NCBI RefSeq assembly: GCF_009834365.1 | Contig: NZ_CP041349.1 | Location: forward strand, 62,001-126,000 | Direction of reading: 5' to 3' | Length of the DNA stretch: 64,000 bases | From: Komagataeibacter xylinus | Lineage (GTDB): Bacteria; Pseudomonadota; Alphaproteobacteria; Acetobacterales; Acetobacteraceae | In this document: one piece after another, positions 35,407 to 44,955 of the stretch | Numbering within the stretch: position 1 is the stretch's first letter | Layout: each line of letters starts with the position of its first letter | Position numbers and translations under genes: made by a program | Notes under the pieces: model-generated | What the model was told of the DNA's origin: nothing | Database searches by the model: none | Seen by the model: only the letters and a program-made list of their open reading frames with translations

Positions 35407-37626
35407 TCACACCGTGATCGGAAGAGCAATTTCAGGTTGGATAGAGACGAGCGAGGTGTGTTCAGTAAGAATTGTTGAAAACAGATCAGCATGCTTGGGT
35501 GCTTCGAGGGTCACGACGAGCGCGTAAGCGATCGGCCGCGCTCGAGTAGTGGGGCCTGCGTCCTGCCTAGCGATATAATGGATATCAAAGACTGGATCGC
35601 GAAGGGACTTGCCTAGCAATGATTGCTCCGCATGAAGAACGGTTTCCCACTTACCAGAATCGGAGCGGCGTTCTTGCTCCGACGCGTATTTTCGCAGATT
35701 AAAAAATGATCGAGACTCAGCATTTGCCTTCCCGTCCTTGCGCCGATCATCGTTCGGTCGAAAGACCACCTCAAGCCCCGATCTCGTGTAAGCGCCGGAA
35801 TGGTGTGGGTCGGTTGGTGTCGAATAACAGAAAGTCGCTTTCACCTTCACCTTCCCTGTGAGCCCTTTCTTGGGAATGGGCAGCGGAGCTCTCAAATATT
35901 TCCCGGGCCGAAGTTCACCTTGATAGACAACCCGCGCCACGCCATCACCGCAGGTAATCACGTTTGCAAGCTTATCCGAGACGCATCCCCAGCCGACCTC
36001 AGCCTGTGGTAAGTTATTTTGCGTGGCACTATGGACGAGAAGCGCCTTGATCGCCAAGACACTAAGGTCCTTGCCCAAAATTGCGCGTATGCCTACGGCA
36101 CTGCGGAGAAGGTTGGGCGCAGCAAAACTGGTCCCCAGTTGGGGAGAAAGCGATGGACGCTTGCCTGGTGTTAGCGCGTGGAAATACTCTCCCGCGCTAC
36201 CCCCGAAGGCCACGAGGTCCGGTTTCACAAAGCCTGGGCTTCTGCCTGGTCCAACAGCGCTGTATGGAGCGCGTTCCCAATCTTTCTTGGTCGAATCGGC
36301 AGCTCCAACCGCTACAACGTTGACGCAATCGCCTGGAACCTGGACGCGATTAAGCTGAAGCTCCGCATCTTCATTGCCGTTGTTGCCAACGGCCACGGTG
36401 ACGAAAGTGCGACCGTTACTTAGTCGCTCGTCGATGAGCGACGTCCAGCCATGGGGATCTCCGTCGTCGACGATTTCATCGGGACCGAGGCTCAAGTTTA
36501 TGAATTCGTACTGTCTCGACAGTAATACTTCGTCGATCAGGCCAAGGGTTCGATAAAGCTGTGCAGGATGTTCCTGATTGATAGCCTCATCGACAACTCG
36601 AAGATGGTCGACATAGGAATAAGGACGACCTGCTGAGCCATTGGGCTCAATCGGTCCAAACAGGAAGGCCGAGGTTACCGCGAGGCCATGTTCAGGGCCG
36701 TCAGCGTGATCGTTTGCATCAGGATCCATAAGTTCATAGTTGCGCACCCAAGGCCCGATCGCGTGATGATCAGGAAGTCCTCCGTCCAAGATCGCCACTC
36801 GGGGTTGTAATGATAGAGGCTGCGCTGTGGGCAAGCTGCAGGTGATTTTTACGCTTCTCAACGGAGCCGGTATGGGTCGCATACTTCTGAGTGCGGGCAT
36901 CGGCCTGATCACCCTTACGAGCGAGAATGCGCTCAGCTTGTGGATGCCCCCTCGGTTCCCGCGCACTGGCAGGAACCAAAGGTTACCGACGATAAAGCCG
37001 AGCTTGTCCATGAGCTCGACACCGGCCTGCTCAGCGAACTTTGCAAAGGCTGATTGAACGTCTTCGGAGTCGACATCGTCAGCAAGAAGATGGACACCGA
37101 CCTCGTAGACAGCTTCCTTATGCCCGCGAACGACTGCCTTCACTTTGTCTTCGGGATCGGTCGCTGAGAAAGCTTCGATATGGGTGAGATCCCGAGCTGC
37201 TTGCTCATCGTCATTTAGAGATATTGCAAGCTTCGGTAGCGAACGAAAATTTTTGCGGCGGCCAGCAACGTAAAGCTCTGTCGTCGGCACTTTCTCTGGC
37301 ACGCCCTGCCGGGTCCACCGCTTCGGCGTTACGTGCACGGTTCTACTACCGACCGCCTCAAGACCAGCCTCCTTTAGTAGGCTAGAAGGGAAATACGCCC
37401 GCGCGATGAAACTCGGATTGATAAGAACCTTTCCGACAGCGATGTCTTTAGGGAACGCCGCGGCAGGTGTCCTGTCGAATACCTCCACAGCCTGCGTAAA
37501 CTGGGGTACGAGCAATTCCCGAGCTTCATTCAGCGAATATACGCTCGGCTCGGACGGCTTGCGCCGCGGCGGTGGCACCTGACGTGCTAGAAGCTCCCCA
37601 CGACCGATAAGAAAATTAGTCGCCAT
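35407..37626 (-). CDS. Subtilisin-like serine protease (peptidase S8)
   Basis: A 739-residue S8 peptidase without a signal peptide, so probably cytoplasmic. The catalytic triad is visible: Asp281 in RVAILDGGLPDH, His313 in EHGLAVTSA, Ser500 in LGTSFAAPNL. The oxyanion Asn lies near 415 in VAVGNNGN. About 270 residues precede the catalytic domain and a ~200-residue beta-rich domain follows, neither of which I recognise. Its start overlaps the AAA+ ATPase gene by 11 bases, so the two are translationally coupled. AAA+/subtilase pairs recur in predicted conflict systems, where the ATPase is thought to gate the protease. Confidence 0.88.
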   Translation of the reverse strand: MATNFLIGRGELLARQVPPPRRKPSEPSVYSLNEARELLVPQFTQAVEVFDRTPAAAFPKDIAVGKVLINPSFIARAYFPSSLLKEAGLEAVGSRTVHVTPKRWTRQGVPEKVPTTELYVAGRRKNFRSLPKLAISLNDDEQAARDLTHIEAFSATDPEDKVKAVVRGHKEAVYEVGVHLLADDVDSEDVQSAFAKFAEQAGVELMDKLGFIVGNLWFLPVRGNRGGIHKLSAFSLVRVIRPMPALRSMRPIPAPLRSVKITCSLPTAQPLSLQPRVAILDGGLPDHHAIGPWVRNYELMDPDANDHADGPEHGLAVTSAFLFGPIEPNGSAGRPYSYVDHLRVVDEAINQEHPAQLYRTLGLIDEVLLSRQYEFINLSLGPDEIVDDGDPHGWTSLIDERLSNGRTFVTVAVGNNGNEDAELQLNRVQVPGDCVNVVAVGAADSTKKDWERAPYSAVGPGRSPGFVKPDLVAFGGSAGEYFHALTPGKRPSLSPQLGTSFAAPNLLRSAVGIRAILGKDLSVLAIKALLVHSATQNNLPQAEVGWGCVSDKLANVITCGDGVARVVYQGELRPGKYLRAPLPIPKKGLTGKVKVKATFCYSTPTDPHHSGAYTRSGLEVVFRPNDDRRKDGKANAESRSFFNLRKYASEQERRSDSGKWETVLHAEQSLLGKSLRDPVFDIHYIARQDAGPTTRARPIAYALVVTLEAPKHADLFSTILTEHTSLVSIQPEIALPITV

Positions 37627-38773
37627 GGGTCATGTGCTCCTGTTTCTGATATTTACGGATCGTGTCACGACTGACGCCTGTGATGTCGCTAATTTTATGC
37701 TGTGACAGACGCGTTAGGTGTGTCAGCTTTTTCGCGAGATGCTGTCGGGAGACGCGGTCAATTACGGCAGCGTGCCGACGCGCCAAACCTTCGACCAGCT
37801 CTTCGATCGACGCTGTCTTAAGCGTTATGGCTTTTCTGAATTGTCGGGCCGTGCGTTCGATGTCGCTAAACGAATAGCCGTCAAGAAGCATCGCGATGGT
37901 TGGAAGCCAACGATCAAATTGCTGACCCTCACCCGACATGAGTTTCCTTAACAACTCTTCGACGCGTTGTTTGTCAGGCTGAGGAAACTCCACGGTTTGG
38001 TCAAATCGCCGCCAAAGGGCAGGATCTATCAATTCGGCGTGGTTCGTTGCAGCTAGCAGGAGGCTTGTCGATGGCCATGCGTCGATCTCCTGCAGGATCA
38101 CGGTGACAAGCCGCTTCAATTCGCCAACGTCAGACATGTCGCCGCGACGCTTTGCGATCGCATCGATTTCATCGAGGAGAAGCACGCATGGTATCGACTT
38201 TGCATAGTTGAGCACGGCGCGCAGATTGTTACCTGTGCGTCCTAGATAGCTGCTCATGATCGCGGTCAGATCCAGGACGAGAAGCGGCAGGCCGAGTTCT
38301 GCTGCAATCCACTTCGCTGTCATCGTCTTGCCAACGCCTGGCGGCCCAACAAAAACAGCCGAGCGTATCGGCTCCAGTCCCAGAGCCTGCAGCTTCTTGC
38401 TTTGTCGACGCTCGGCTAACAGCTGCTGGATGGGAAGCCTTACAGCTCCCGATAGAAGCGGCTCGACGGCGCCAGCAGTGTCAATTCGTAGCAACGCTAA
38501 TTGATCTGCATCGTCACCTTCAGCAGCAACTTCCTGATCCGCTTTCGGTAACGTCTTTTTCCGCATCGGCGATGCCACGGGTGCGGCTTGCAAATATTCG
38601 TCAATCTGCCGCGAAAGGTCTGGCACCGACTGGCGATACTTGCGAACCAGCTTAGCCGCAAAGAGCCGCATCCCGTCAATTTCGCTCTTCAGACCGAGGC
38701 GAATAGACTGGGCTAGATCTGTCGATATATCTCTAATTTCTCCCATGTCCACGCTAGACGACTGATTTACCAT
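37616..38773 (-). CDS. AAA+ ATPase with C-terminal helix-turn-helix
   Basis: A 385-residue AAA+ protein: Walker A GPPGVGKT (143-150), Walker B CVLLLDEIDA (197-204), sensor-1 Asn244 in LAATNHAEL, arginine finger in LWRRFD (254-258) and a GYSFSDIER sensor-2 region. The last ~30 residues (LSQHKISDITGVSRDTIRKY) look like a DNA-binding helix-turn-helix, unusual on a protease-partner ATPase. I use ATG 38773 because the upstream extension overlaps the opposite promoter. It heads the operon with the S8 protease and lies back to back, 79 bases apart, with the hydrolase/caspase operon. The HTH might let it control both. Confidence 0.88.
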   Translation of the reverse strand: MVNQSSSVDMGEIRDISTDLAQSIRLGLKSEIDGMRLFAAKLVRKYRQSVPDLSRQIDEYLQAAPVASPMRKKTLPKADQEVAAEGDDADQLALLRIDTAGAVEPLLSGAVRLPIQQLLAERRQSKKLQALGLEPIRSAVFVGPPGVGKTMTAKWIAAELGLPLLVLDLTAIMSSYLGRTGNNLRAVLNYAKSIPCVLLLDEIDAIAKRRGDMSDVGELKRLVTVILQEIDAWPSTSLLLAATNHAELIDPALWRRFDQTVEFPQPDKQRVEELLRKLMSGEGQQFDRWLPTIAMLLDGYSFSDIERTARQFRKAITLKTASIEELVEGLARRHAAVIDRVSRQHLAKKLTHLTRLSQHKISDITGVSRDTIRKYQKQEHMTHGD

Positions 38774-38852
38774 AACTAATTTTTCCACTTGATTGGCATA
38801 ATTATTTATGACACATCTGTTTTGTGATTGGAAGGACCATTCGGGAGGTTTG

Positions 38853-39952
38853 ATGCAAGTTGTTTTCGTCCATGGGGTGAACAACAGAGATCTCGGCGAC
38901 GGCGCTTATGAGAAGATGACGCGCAGGCGTGCGGACAGGTTCAATCGCCTTGCCTTTGATCAAACGGCGACGATCCGTTTTCCTTACTGGGGGAAATTTG
39001 GGCTTGCCGAAAAGTCATTGCTCTCACTTCCGACGTCCAAGGGTCAGACGCAGACACTCGGCACTTTGGTGGCGCCTGCCACACTGGCCGATAGAGCCTC
39101 GATCGTGGCGGCTGCAAAGGCAGACTTTCCGGGAGTTGTCGCGTCGTTGTCGGTTGCAGCTCTCGATGCGGTATCGAGCAGCGAGTCGGAAGCTGAGCGC
39201 CATTCGGTAGAAGATTTCTGGATGGCTGCCGCACGCTACGCTGATGCCCGTCCCATACCAAGCTGGTTGAGTAACCTTCATTCTGAAGACGAATTGGGAG
39301 AGAGGCTTGCTGGTGAAGTGGGCGCGTCGCGTAGAGTTGAATCGCTTGGCGTGGGCTGGCTCCCGAAGTTGCCAAAATTAGATCCCGTTGCGATCGCCGC
39401 TGGTAAGGCTCGGGATATTGCTGCACCGTATTTAGCGCAGTTCTTGGGCGACGCGATGATGTTCTTCGCCCGTCGAGACCAAAGCGACCACGTCCGCGCC
39501 GAAATCAACGGAGCGATCCTGGCGGCGGCGATGGTGGCCGACGACAACAATGAGCCGCTTGTGTTGATCGGACACAGCATGGGGGATCCATCCTTCACGA
39601 GTTGCTAACGGATGCAAATAATATCGCCTTGCTCGAAGAACGGCTGAAGCGGCCATTGAAGATCGACTTGCTCCTCGGAGTGGGAACCCAGGTTGGACTG
39701 TTCGCCGAACTCAAGCAATTTTCAGCCTCGAAGAGCGGCAGGCCTCTAGGAGTAGTCGTCGATCACTACTGGAATGTCTATGACTACGCCGATACGCTCG
39801 CATTTCTGAGCGAGCCTACGATCGCGGGCGTGGTCGACTTCGAGATCAGCACTTCCGCCGGTCTATCGACAGCACATAATGCCTATTTCGATAACGCGTT
39901 CTTCTTCAGTAGGCTTAACAAACGACTTAAGGATGCGGGGCTGCTTGCTTGA
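38853..39952 (+). pseudogene. Alpha/beta hydrolase with one-base frameshift
   Basis: Starts MQVVFVHGVNNRDLGDG at 38853 behind GGGAGG. The frame carries the oxyanion-type HG motif and, at its end, the nucleophile elbow LVLIGHSMG, then stops. The next frame continues as GGSILHELLTDANNIALLEE, LLLGVGTQVGLFAELKQF and VVVDHYWNVYDYADTL to 39952. One extra G in the G5 run 39581-39585 would give a single protein of about 366 residues. The fold is that of lipase/esterase-like hydrolases. Its stop overlaps the caspase gene start. Real frameshift or sequence error is undecided. Confidence 0.82.
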
Positions 39953-41109
39953 CACTGCTTTATGAAGCCCAGATCGATGGCCCGGTAACGCATGCTTTCA
40001 TAGTGGGCTGCGGACGTTATCCATACTTGCAAGCCAATCATGCAGCAGACCGTCGTGCTCCCGTGGCTGGTGCAATCGCGCTTGCCAATATGTTGCTTGA
40101 AGATCGTGCCCGACTGGTGGCACCGCTCGGCTCGCTTGAGATGCTCTTGTCCGATCCCACCGTCAACGATGGCTCAATGGATGTCGGGAACGTCTTGGGC
40201 GATGAGGTTCTCACGACGCTTGTCGAACCAGCGGACGAACAACACTTTCGTAACCGTGGTGATGAATGGCTAGGCCGTATTCGGCCAGGTGATGCGGTCG
40301 TTTTCTACTTCTCTGGACACGGCATTGCGGATCGCCAAGGTGGCGCGGTCGGGCTGCTGGAAGACATAAAGTCAAAAACTAATCGTCCTTGGGCCCAATC
40401 ATTCAGCGCAAGCAACCTGTCTCAGGCTTTGCAGACCCTCAACCCGGCAAGCGCCTGGGTTTTTTTCGATGCCTGTCAGGAGATCGTCGCAGAGTTTGCC
40501 GGCCGCTTGTGGGAAGTCAAGAATATCGATCTCAAAGAAGTGAGTTTGGCTGATATAACGGGAGACGTCTGCGAGCCGCTGGCTCTGGCTGGCGCGCGAA
40601 CAGGTCATCTGGCTTGGGCGCCGGTCGATTTCGAACCACCTTTCTTCACGCAGGTTCTTCTAAAAGGTCTTAGCGGTTGCTGCGTTGAGAGGACACAAAG
40701 CCACGGATGGGCTGTCACCGGCAAGATGCTCCTATTTGGTCTGAGGCAGTTGGGTGAAACGATGTTCGACGAGATTGTCGTGAGACCGCAGCCAATTCTA
40801 CCGTACTCGGACATACAGGCACTGATGACAGTCGCGCAGCCATTCATGCACCTCACTGTCCGTTCAATCCCGGAAATTCATCTCACCCAAATGGCGTCTG
40901 TTCAGGTGAAACAGCAGGACCTGGAGATTATGTCGAGTGTCGCTGCTGAGTTTGTATGGCGGGTCGACATCAATCTCGAGGACCGAGACCTGACCGTGGA
41001 ATGCGTATGCCAGGAGGGAGCGGTCCCGCTTGCGCCGCAGACCTTCCGTCAGCAAGCGCCGAGCTGTCTAGTGACCTTAAGACCCGCACCCGCGGAGGAT
41101 GCAGCATGA
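39949..41109 (+). CDS. Caspase-like cysteine peptidase (C14)
   Basis: A 386-residue protein with a caspase fold at the N-terminus: THAFIVGCGRYPYL (first strand), DAVVFYFSGHG with catalytic His124 and AWVFFDACQE with catalytic Cys176. The C-terminal ~150 residues are unrecognised. It begins with TTG at 39949, which overlaps the TGA of the hydrolase gene (TTGA). The next gene starts inside its stop (ATGA), so the three genes are translationally coupled. Bacterial caspase-like proteins often act as cell-suicide effectors or activate partner toxins, which fits the neighbouring AAA+/subtilase pair. Confidence 0.85.
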   Translation: MTLLYEAQIDGPVTHAFIVGCGRYPYLQANHAADRRAPVAGAIALANMLLEDRARLVAPLGSLEMLLSDPTVNDGSMDVGNVLGDEVLTTLVEPADEQHFRNRGDEWLGRIRPGDAVVFYFSGHGIADRQGGAVGLLEDIKSKTNRPWAQSFSASNLSQALQTLNPASAWVFFDACQEIVAEFAGRLWEVKNIDLKEVSLADITGDVCEPLALAGARTGHLAWAPVDFEPPFFTQVLLKGLSGCCVERTQSHGWAVTGKMLLFGLRQLGETMFDEIVVRPQPILPYSDIQALMTVAQPFMHLTVRSIPEIHLTQMASVQVKQQDLEIMSSVAAEFVWRVDINLEDRDLTVECVCQEGAVPLAPQTFRQQAPSCLVTLRPAPAEDAA

Positions 41110-42224
41110 AACATCGCGTTACGTTCGCAACCGCGTCAAAGGCGGCTATACGGGTTACGGTCCAAGGTAAGGCGCCTACCGACGTCAACCGCTTTCTGCT
41201 GACTGGCCACGGCGATGAGAAGGACATGGAGTTCGAAGTCGGATCCTACATTGCCGATGTCAAAAATCTCGGTAGCGGCGAATTTTACGAGTATCCATTT
41301 CGCGTCGATGCATCTTCCGAACACATGGTCCTTGCCGTTGGTCGTTTGTCGGACGAACATAGCGCTTGGCGATCTATCCCGGTTCAGCAACAATCGCCAT
41401 CGACCGAGCACAATGAAATGCTTGCCCGCTCAAACGCAGGCCTCAATTTTTTCAACTTGCGCATGCGAATGCCGCATAAAAAGCAATGGCGGCGGTTCTC
41501 CGGATCGAGGTTGGAAAACGTCGATCAGCCGAACATCACAAAACTAGTCAGAGCCGGAAACTGGTCCGAGCATCCAGTCGTTGGCTATCAATTCGATGAC
41601 GATCTGGGAAATACATGGCACTCATATGTCCCCTTATTCAGCGGTGGAACCTTACTTTATTACCGCGAGCAGGGATCGAGTTTGCCGGCCATGCGACCCT
41701 ATGAATCAAAATCCGAAGCGATGGTTGGAAGCCTGAGTCATTCTATCCGCGACGAGGTTTCGGAAATTCTCAGTTGGGCAGCAGGAAGCAGCGAGGCCGA
41801 TGCTATCCGTTCAATTCAGCATTCGCGCGACGATCCCTGGGCAGCAGCAGCGGCTGCTTTGCTTCTTATACGAGCGGGCCGTGGGAACGAGCTAGGGTCG
41901 TACGTGGTGCGCTTCGCTCAGCGACATCCATGGATGGCCGATGCAGGGATAATAGCTGCGTGGTGGCAAGCGTCCCGCTCAAATGAGACGGAGTGCCTGA
42001 CGCAGCTCAGTCGAGCTCGGGAACAAGGGCAGATTTATTACTGGAACAGCCTTGCCGCAGGAGAACAGTTACTCAGTGCGCTTGGAAGTGGCTCTAAATC
42101 GACGCCGTTGCGCGCAGCGGCGAGAAAGGAATTGGGCCGTTGGAAACGAATGCGCTCGGGTGCCGTTAACTCTGGAGCATTCGTGGTTTGGCCTTCGGGA
42201 GACCATAAGAGCGATCCCGCCTGA
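41106..42224 (+). CDS. Protein of unknown function in the caspase operon, 3' end altered by IS3
   Basis: A 372-residue protein starting at 41106 within the caspase stop codon (ATGA). I do not recognise it. The first ~200 residues look beta-rich (RVTFATASKAAIRVTVQG, EFYEYPFRVDASSEHMVLAV). The region 225-345 is helical and repeat-like (WAAAAAALLLIRAGRGNELG, AGIIAAWWQASRSNETECLT), possibly TPR-type. Its TGA stop is the first three bases of the IS3 terminal repeat (42222-42224), so the natural C-terminus was longer or different. Across the IS the frame could continue at 43440 (SLIMLTYPLTSGADH) to a TAA near 43560. Confidence 0.75.
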   Translation: MKHRVTFATASKAAIRVTVQGKAPTDVNRFLLTGHGDEKDMEFEVGSYIADVKNLGSGEFYEYPFRVDASSEHMVLAVGRLSDEHSAWRSIPVQQQSPSTEHNEMLARSNAGLNFFNLRMRMPHKKQWRRFSGSRLENVDQPNITKLVRAGNWSEHPVVGYQFDDDLGNTWHSYVPLFSGGTLLYYREQGSSLPAMRPYESKSEAMVGSLSHSIRDEVSEILSWAAGSSEADAIRSIQHSRDDPWAAAAAALLLIRAGRGNELGSYVVRFAQRHPWMADAGIIAAWWQASRSNETECLTQLSRAREQGQIYYWNSLAAGEQLLSALGSGSKSTPLRAAARKELGRWKRMRSGAVNSGAFVVWPSGDHKSDPA

Positions 42225-43439
42225 GTAGCCCCTAGTTTTCTAGACGCCTTGAGCATTCAAAATCTGCTGTTGTTCGAACTGCACGGGTGACAGCATCCCG
42301 TTCCTGACGTGCTTGCGCACCAGGTTATAGAACATTTCGATGGTGTCAAACACGTCCTGCCGGGCTTCCTGGCGCGTTTTGTAAGTTCGACGCCGGATGC
42401 GCTCGCGCTTGAGCGATGAGAAAAAACTTTCCGCTACAGCATTGTCGTGGCAATTGCCGCGGCGGCTCATCGAGTGTTCCAGATTGTGAGCCCGTATGAA
42501 GGCAGTTCAGTCCATGCTGGTGAACTGACTGCCCTGATCGGAGTGGATCAGCACCCGGCTTTTGGGCTTTCGTCGCCAGATGGCCATATGGAGCGCCTGC
42601 AGTACCACATCCGAGGTCTGGCGGCTCTGCATCGACCAGCCCACCACACGACGCGAATAGAGGTCGAGTACGACTGCAAGGTAGGCAAACCCTTCCATGG
42701 TGCGGATGTAGGTGATGTCTGTGACCCACACACTGTCGGGTGCCTCGACATCAAACTGCCGGGCCAGCGTGTTGTCGATGACGAGGGACGGCCTGCCACT
42801 ATGGCTACCTGGCCGCCGCCTGTAGCCAATCTGCGCTTTGATGCCAGCCAGTTTTGTCAGGCGTGCCACGCGGTTCGGACAGCAGGTCTCGCCCTGATCG
42901 AGCAGATCATCGTGCAGCTTACGGTAGCCATAAACCCTGCCACTGTCGTTTCAGGCCTGACGGATCAACGTGGTCTGTCGGGCATCCTCGCAAGCCCGTC
43001 GGCTCAATGGTTCCTTCCGCCAGGCATAGTAGCCACTGGGCTGCACGGCCAGACAGCGGCACATTGCCCGAATTCCAAAATGATCGCGATGCTCGGCAAT
43101 GAAGGCGTATCTCACTTTGCATCCCTGGCGAAATACGCGGTGACTTTTTTAGGATGTCGCGCTCCTCGGTCACCCGGGCCAGTTCGCGCTTCAGTTGCCG
43201 GATCTCGGCATCCTTGCCGGTATCGCCTGATGCCATCTTCGCGAATTGCCGCTTCCACGCATATAGCGAATGTGTACTGACCCCGAGCCGCTGCGAAACT
43301 TCCGCTACCGCATATCCCCGTTCGGTAATCTGCGCCACCGCATCACTTTTGAACTCATCACTGAAATTGGGCTTCCCCATCAACGCCTCCTGTCCTCATT
43401 TTTAGGAGCCCGGGCGTCCAGAAATCTAGGGGCTATTCA
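42222..43439 (-). mobile_element. IS3-family insertion sequence (1,218 bp), inactive
   Basis: Terminal repeats TGAGTAGCCCCTAG (left) and the complement of TGAATAGCCCCTAG (right) bound orfA and a damaged orfB. No clear target duplication is visible (GCC left, GTC right). It cuts the 3' end of the caspase-operon gene. Confidence 0.82.
42240..43383 (-). pseudogene. IS3-family orfA and degenerate orfB
   Basis: OrfA starts at 43383 (MMGKPNFSDEFKSDAVAQIT) with a helix-turn-helix (YAVAEVSQRLGVSTHSLYAW) and leucine-zipper-like tail to ILKK. OrfB should follow by frameshifting, but its first part has several stops. The integrase core survives as two in-frame pieces: PDSVWVTDITYIRTMEGFAY...LIHSDQGSQF and ESFFSSLKRERIRRR, separated by a TGA near 42505 where TGG (Trp) is expected. 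The transposase is therefore inactive. Confidence 0.8.
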
Positions 43440-43664
43440 GTCTCGCTGATCATGCTCACCTATCCATTGACGTCCGGTGCGGATCACGTAAACGATCTCA
43501 CTCAGAAGCCGTCAGTCGTTCACATGAGGACCACCATGCGCCAGAGGAAAACGGCTTAATTCAATGAACTAACAAGTCTTAAGTCTATTGTTGACTTTCT
43601 TTGTTTGGAGCAGTTATGATAGCTTCCCAATAATTTCATTGGTAGCGTTTCCTGAGAGGCAAAC

Positions 43665-43967
43665 ATGAGCTATTTAGCGGAGTTTTATGCCGAAGCGGCG
43701 CAGGAAGAACTCGAACGGGAGTTCGTTAATGAACACGCAGCGAGGTATGTTGCTGATGGAATGTCGCGTAGGCGTGCGAAGGAGTTAGCACGCGAGACAC
43801 TCTATAATCGACAGAATGCATCCGTCGAGCGGGGCGAATGTATTGATGGTGAGGACGGGACAATCTACTTCAATGAAGATTGCCGCACGCCTCCACCCCC
43901 CCAAACTGACGCCGGGAAAAGGCAGGTGGCTGCGATCAAAAGAGATTTGTCTTCTGACGCTTTCTAA
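43665..43967 (+). CDS. Small hypothetical protein
   Basis: A 100-residue acidic, helical protein (MSYLAEFYAEAAQEELEREF) with GAGAGG upstream of its ATG at good spacing. A C-terminal segment has ECIDGEDGTIYFNEDC, with a proline run after it. I recognise no family. It stands alone between the IS3 element and the IS630 relic, and the AT-rich upstream sequence could be its promoter. It may be cargo of the same island as the caspase locus or an unrelated orphan. Confidence 0.55.
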   Translation: MSYLAEFYAEAAQEELEREFVNEHAARYVADGMSRRRAKELARETLYNRQNASVERGECIDGEDGTIYFNEDCRTPPPPQTDAGKRQVAAIKRDLSSDAF

Positions 43968-43980
43968 TCCTTTGTAAGGT

Positions 43981-44869
43981 ATGGCCGTCGCGGCGGCCAT
44001 ATCTGTTGATCTTCGCATTCGAGTTCTTTCTGCTGTGGTGGAGGTGCCAGCCATCGCGCTGTCAGCGATCGTTTTGGCGACAGCGCGGCCAGCGTGAGCC
44101 GTTGGCGGGTTCTGGAATGTGAACGGGCAGCATAACCCCGGTTCTTTGAGTGGAGATCGGCGTTCGGGACGGATCGAAAAGTAGCACGACCTCATCTGTG
44201 GCCTTCTGGGTGATATCCCGGACATTGATTGAGCGCGGTCGCAGTTTCGGCCACGGCACCCTGCAACGCTTCTTCGCACGCCATGCGACGGAACTGGACC
44301 GCCCCGATGTCCTGATGCAGCGCTAGGCATGGTCCGATGGGCAGATTGATCTCGATCCGGCACTCTTGGTCTTTATCGATGAAATCTAGGCCAAGACCAA
44401 CATGGCCCCTACCCACGGTCGCGGCCAGCAGCTGTGGATGGGCTTTCCACATGGCCATCGTTGCACGACGACCGTCATCGCCTGACTGACTCATCGGGGC
44501 ATGATCGCGCCATTCGTCATGAATGGCCCGGTCAATCGCCGCGCCTTCGAGACCTATATCGAGCGCGTTCTCGTCCTCGAACTGAGGCCCAACCATATCG
44601 TCATCATGGACAATCTCTCCAATCACAAAGGCGATCGAACCCGCTTCCTGATCGAGAAAGTCGGTGCGGAGCTGCGGCTCCTGCCGCCTTACAGCCTGGA
44701 TTTCAATTCAATCGAAAATGCATTCTCCAAGCTCAAAGCCCATCTGCGAAAGGCCGCAGGCCGCACTCTCGAAACCCTCTGGAACACCATCGGCGAAATC
44801 TCCAAAATGTTCCCACCCATCGAATGCGCCAACTATTTCGTCCCCGCAGGATACAATCCAGACAGATAG
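43981..44869 (+). pseudogene. IS630-family transposase, multiply frameshifted
   Basis: It starts MAVAAAISVDLRIRVLSAVV, the usual N-terminus of acetic-acid-bacterial IS630 transposases. Frames then change several times (pieces of the helix-turn-helix and the DIPD-like middle). The C-terminal part is open from 44501: HIVIMDNLSNHKGDRTRFLI with a catalytic Asp and LLPPYSLDFNSIENAFSKLK with the final acidic residue, ending 44869. Several indels make it inactive. Confidence 0.75.
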
Positions 44870-44955
44870 GGTTCCGCTCTAATGGCTGGTCTTTGATCGT
44901 GCTTTCCGACAGCGGACTGGCCGGAATCTCCCCCAAAGCGACATTTAATAATTGC

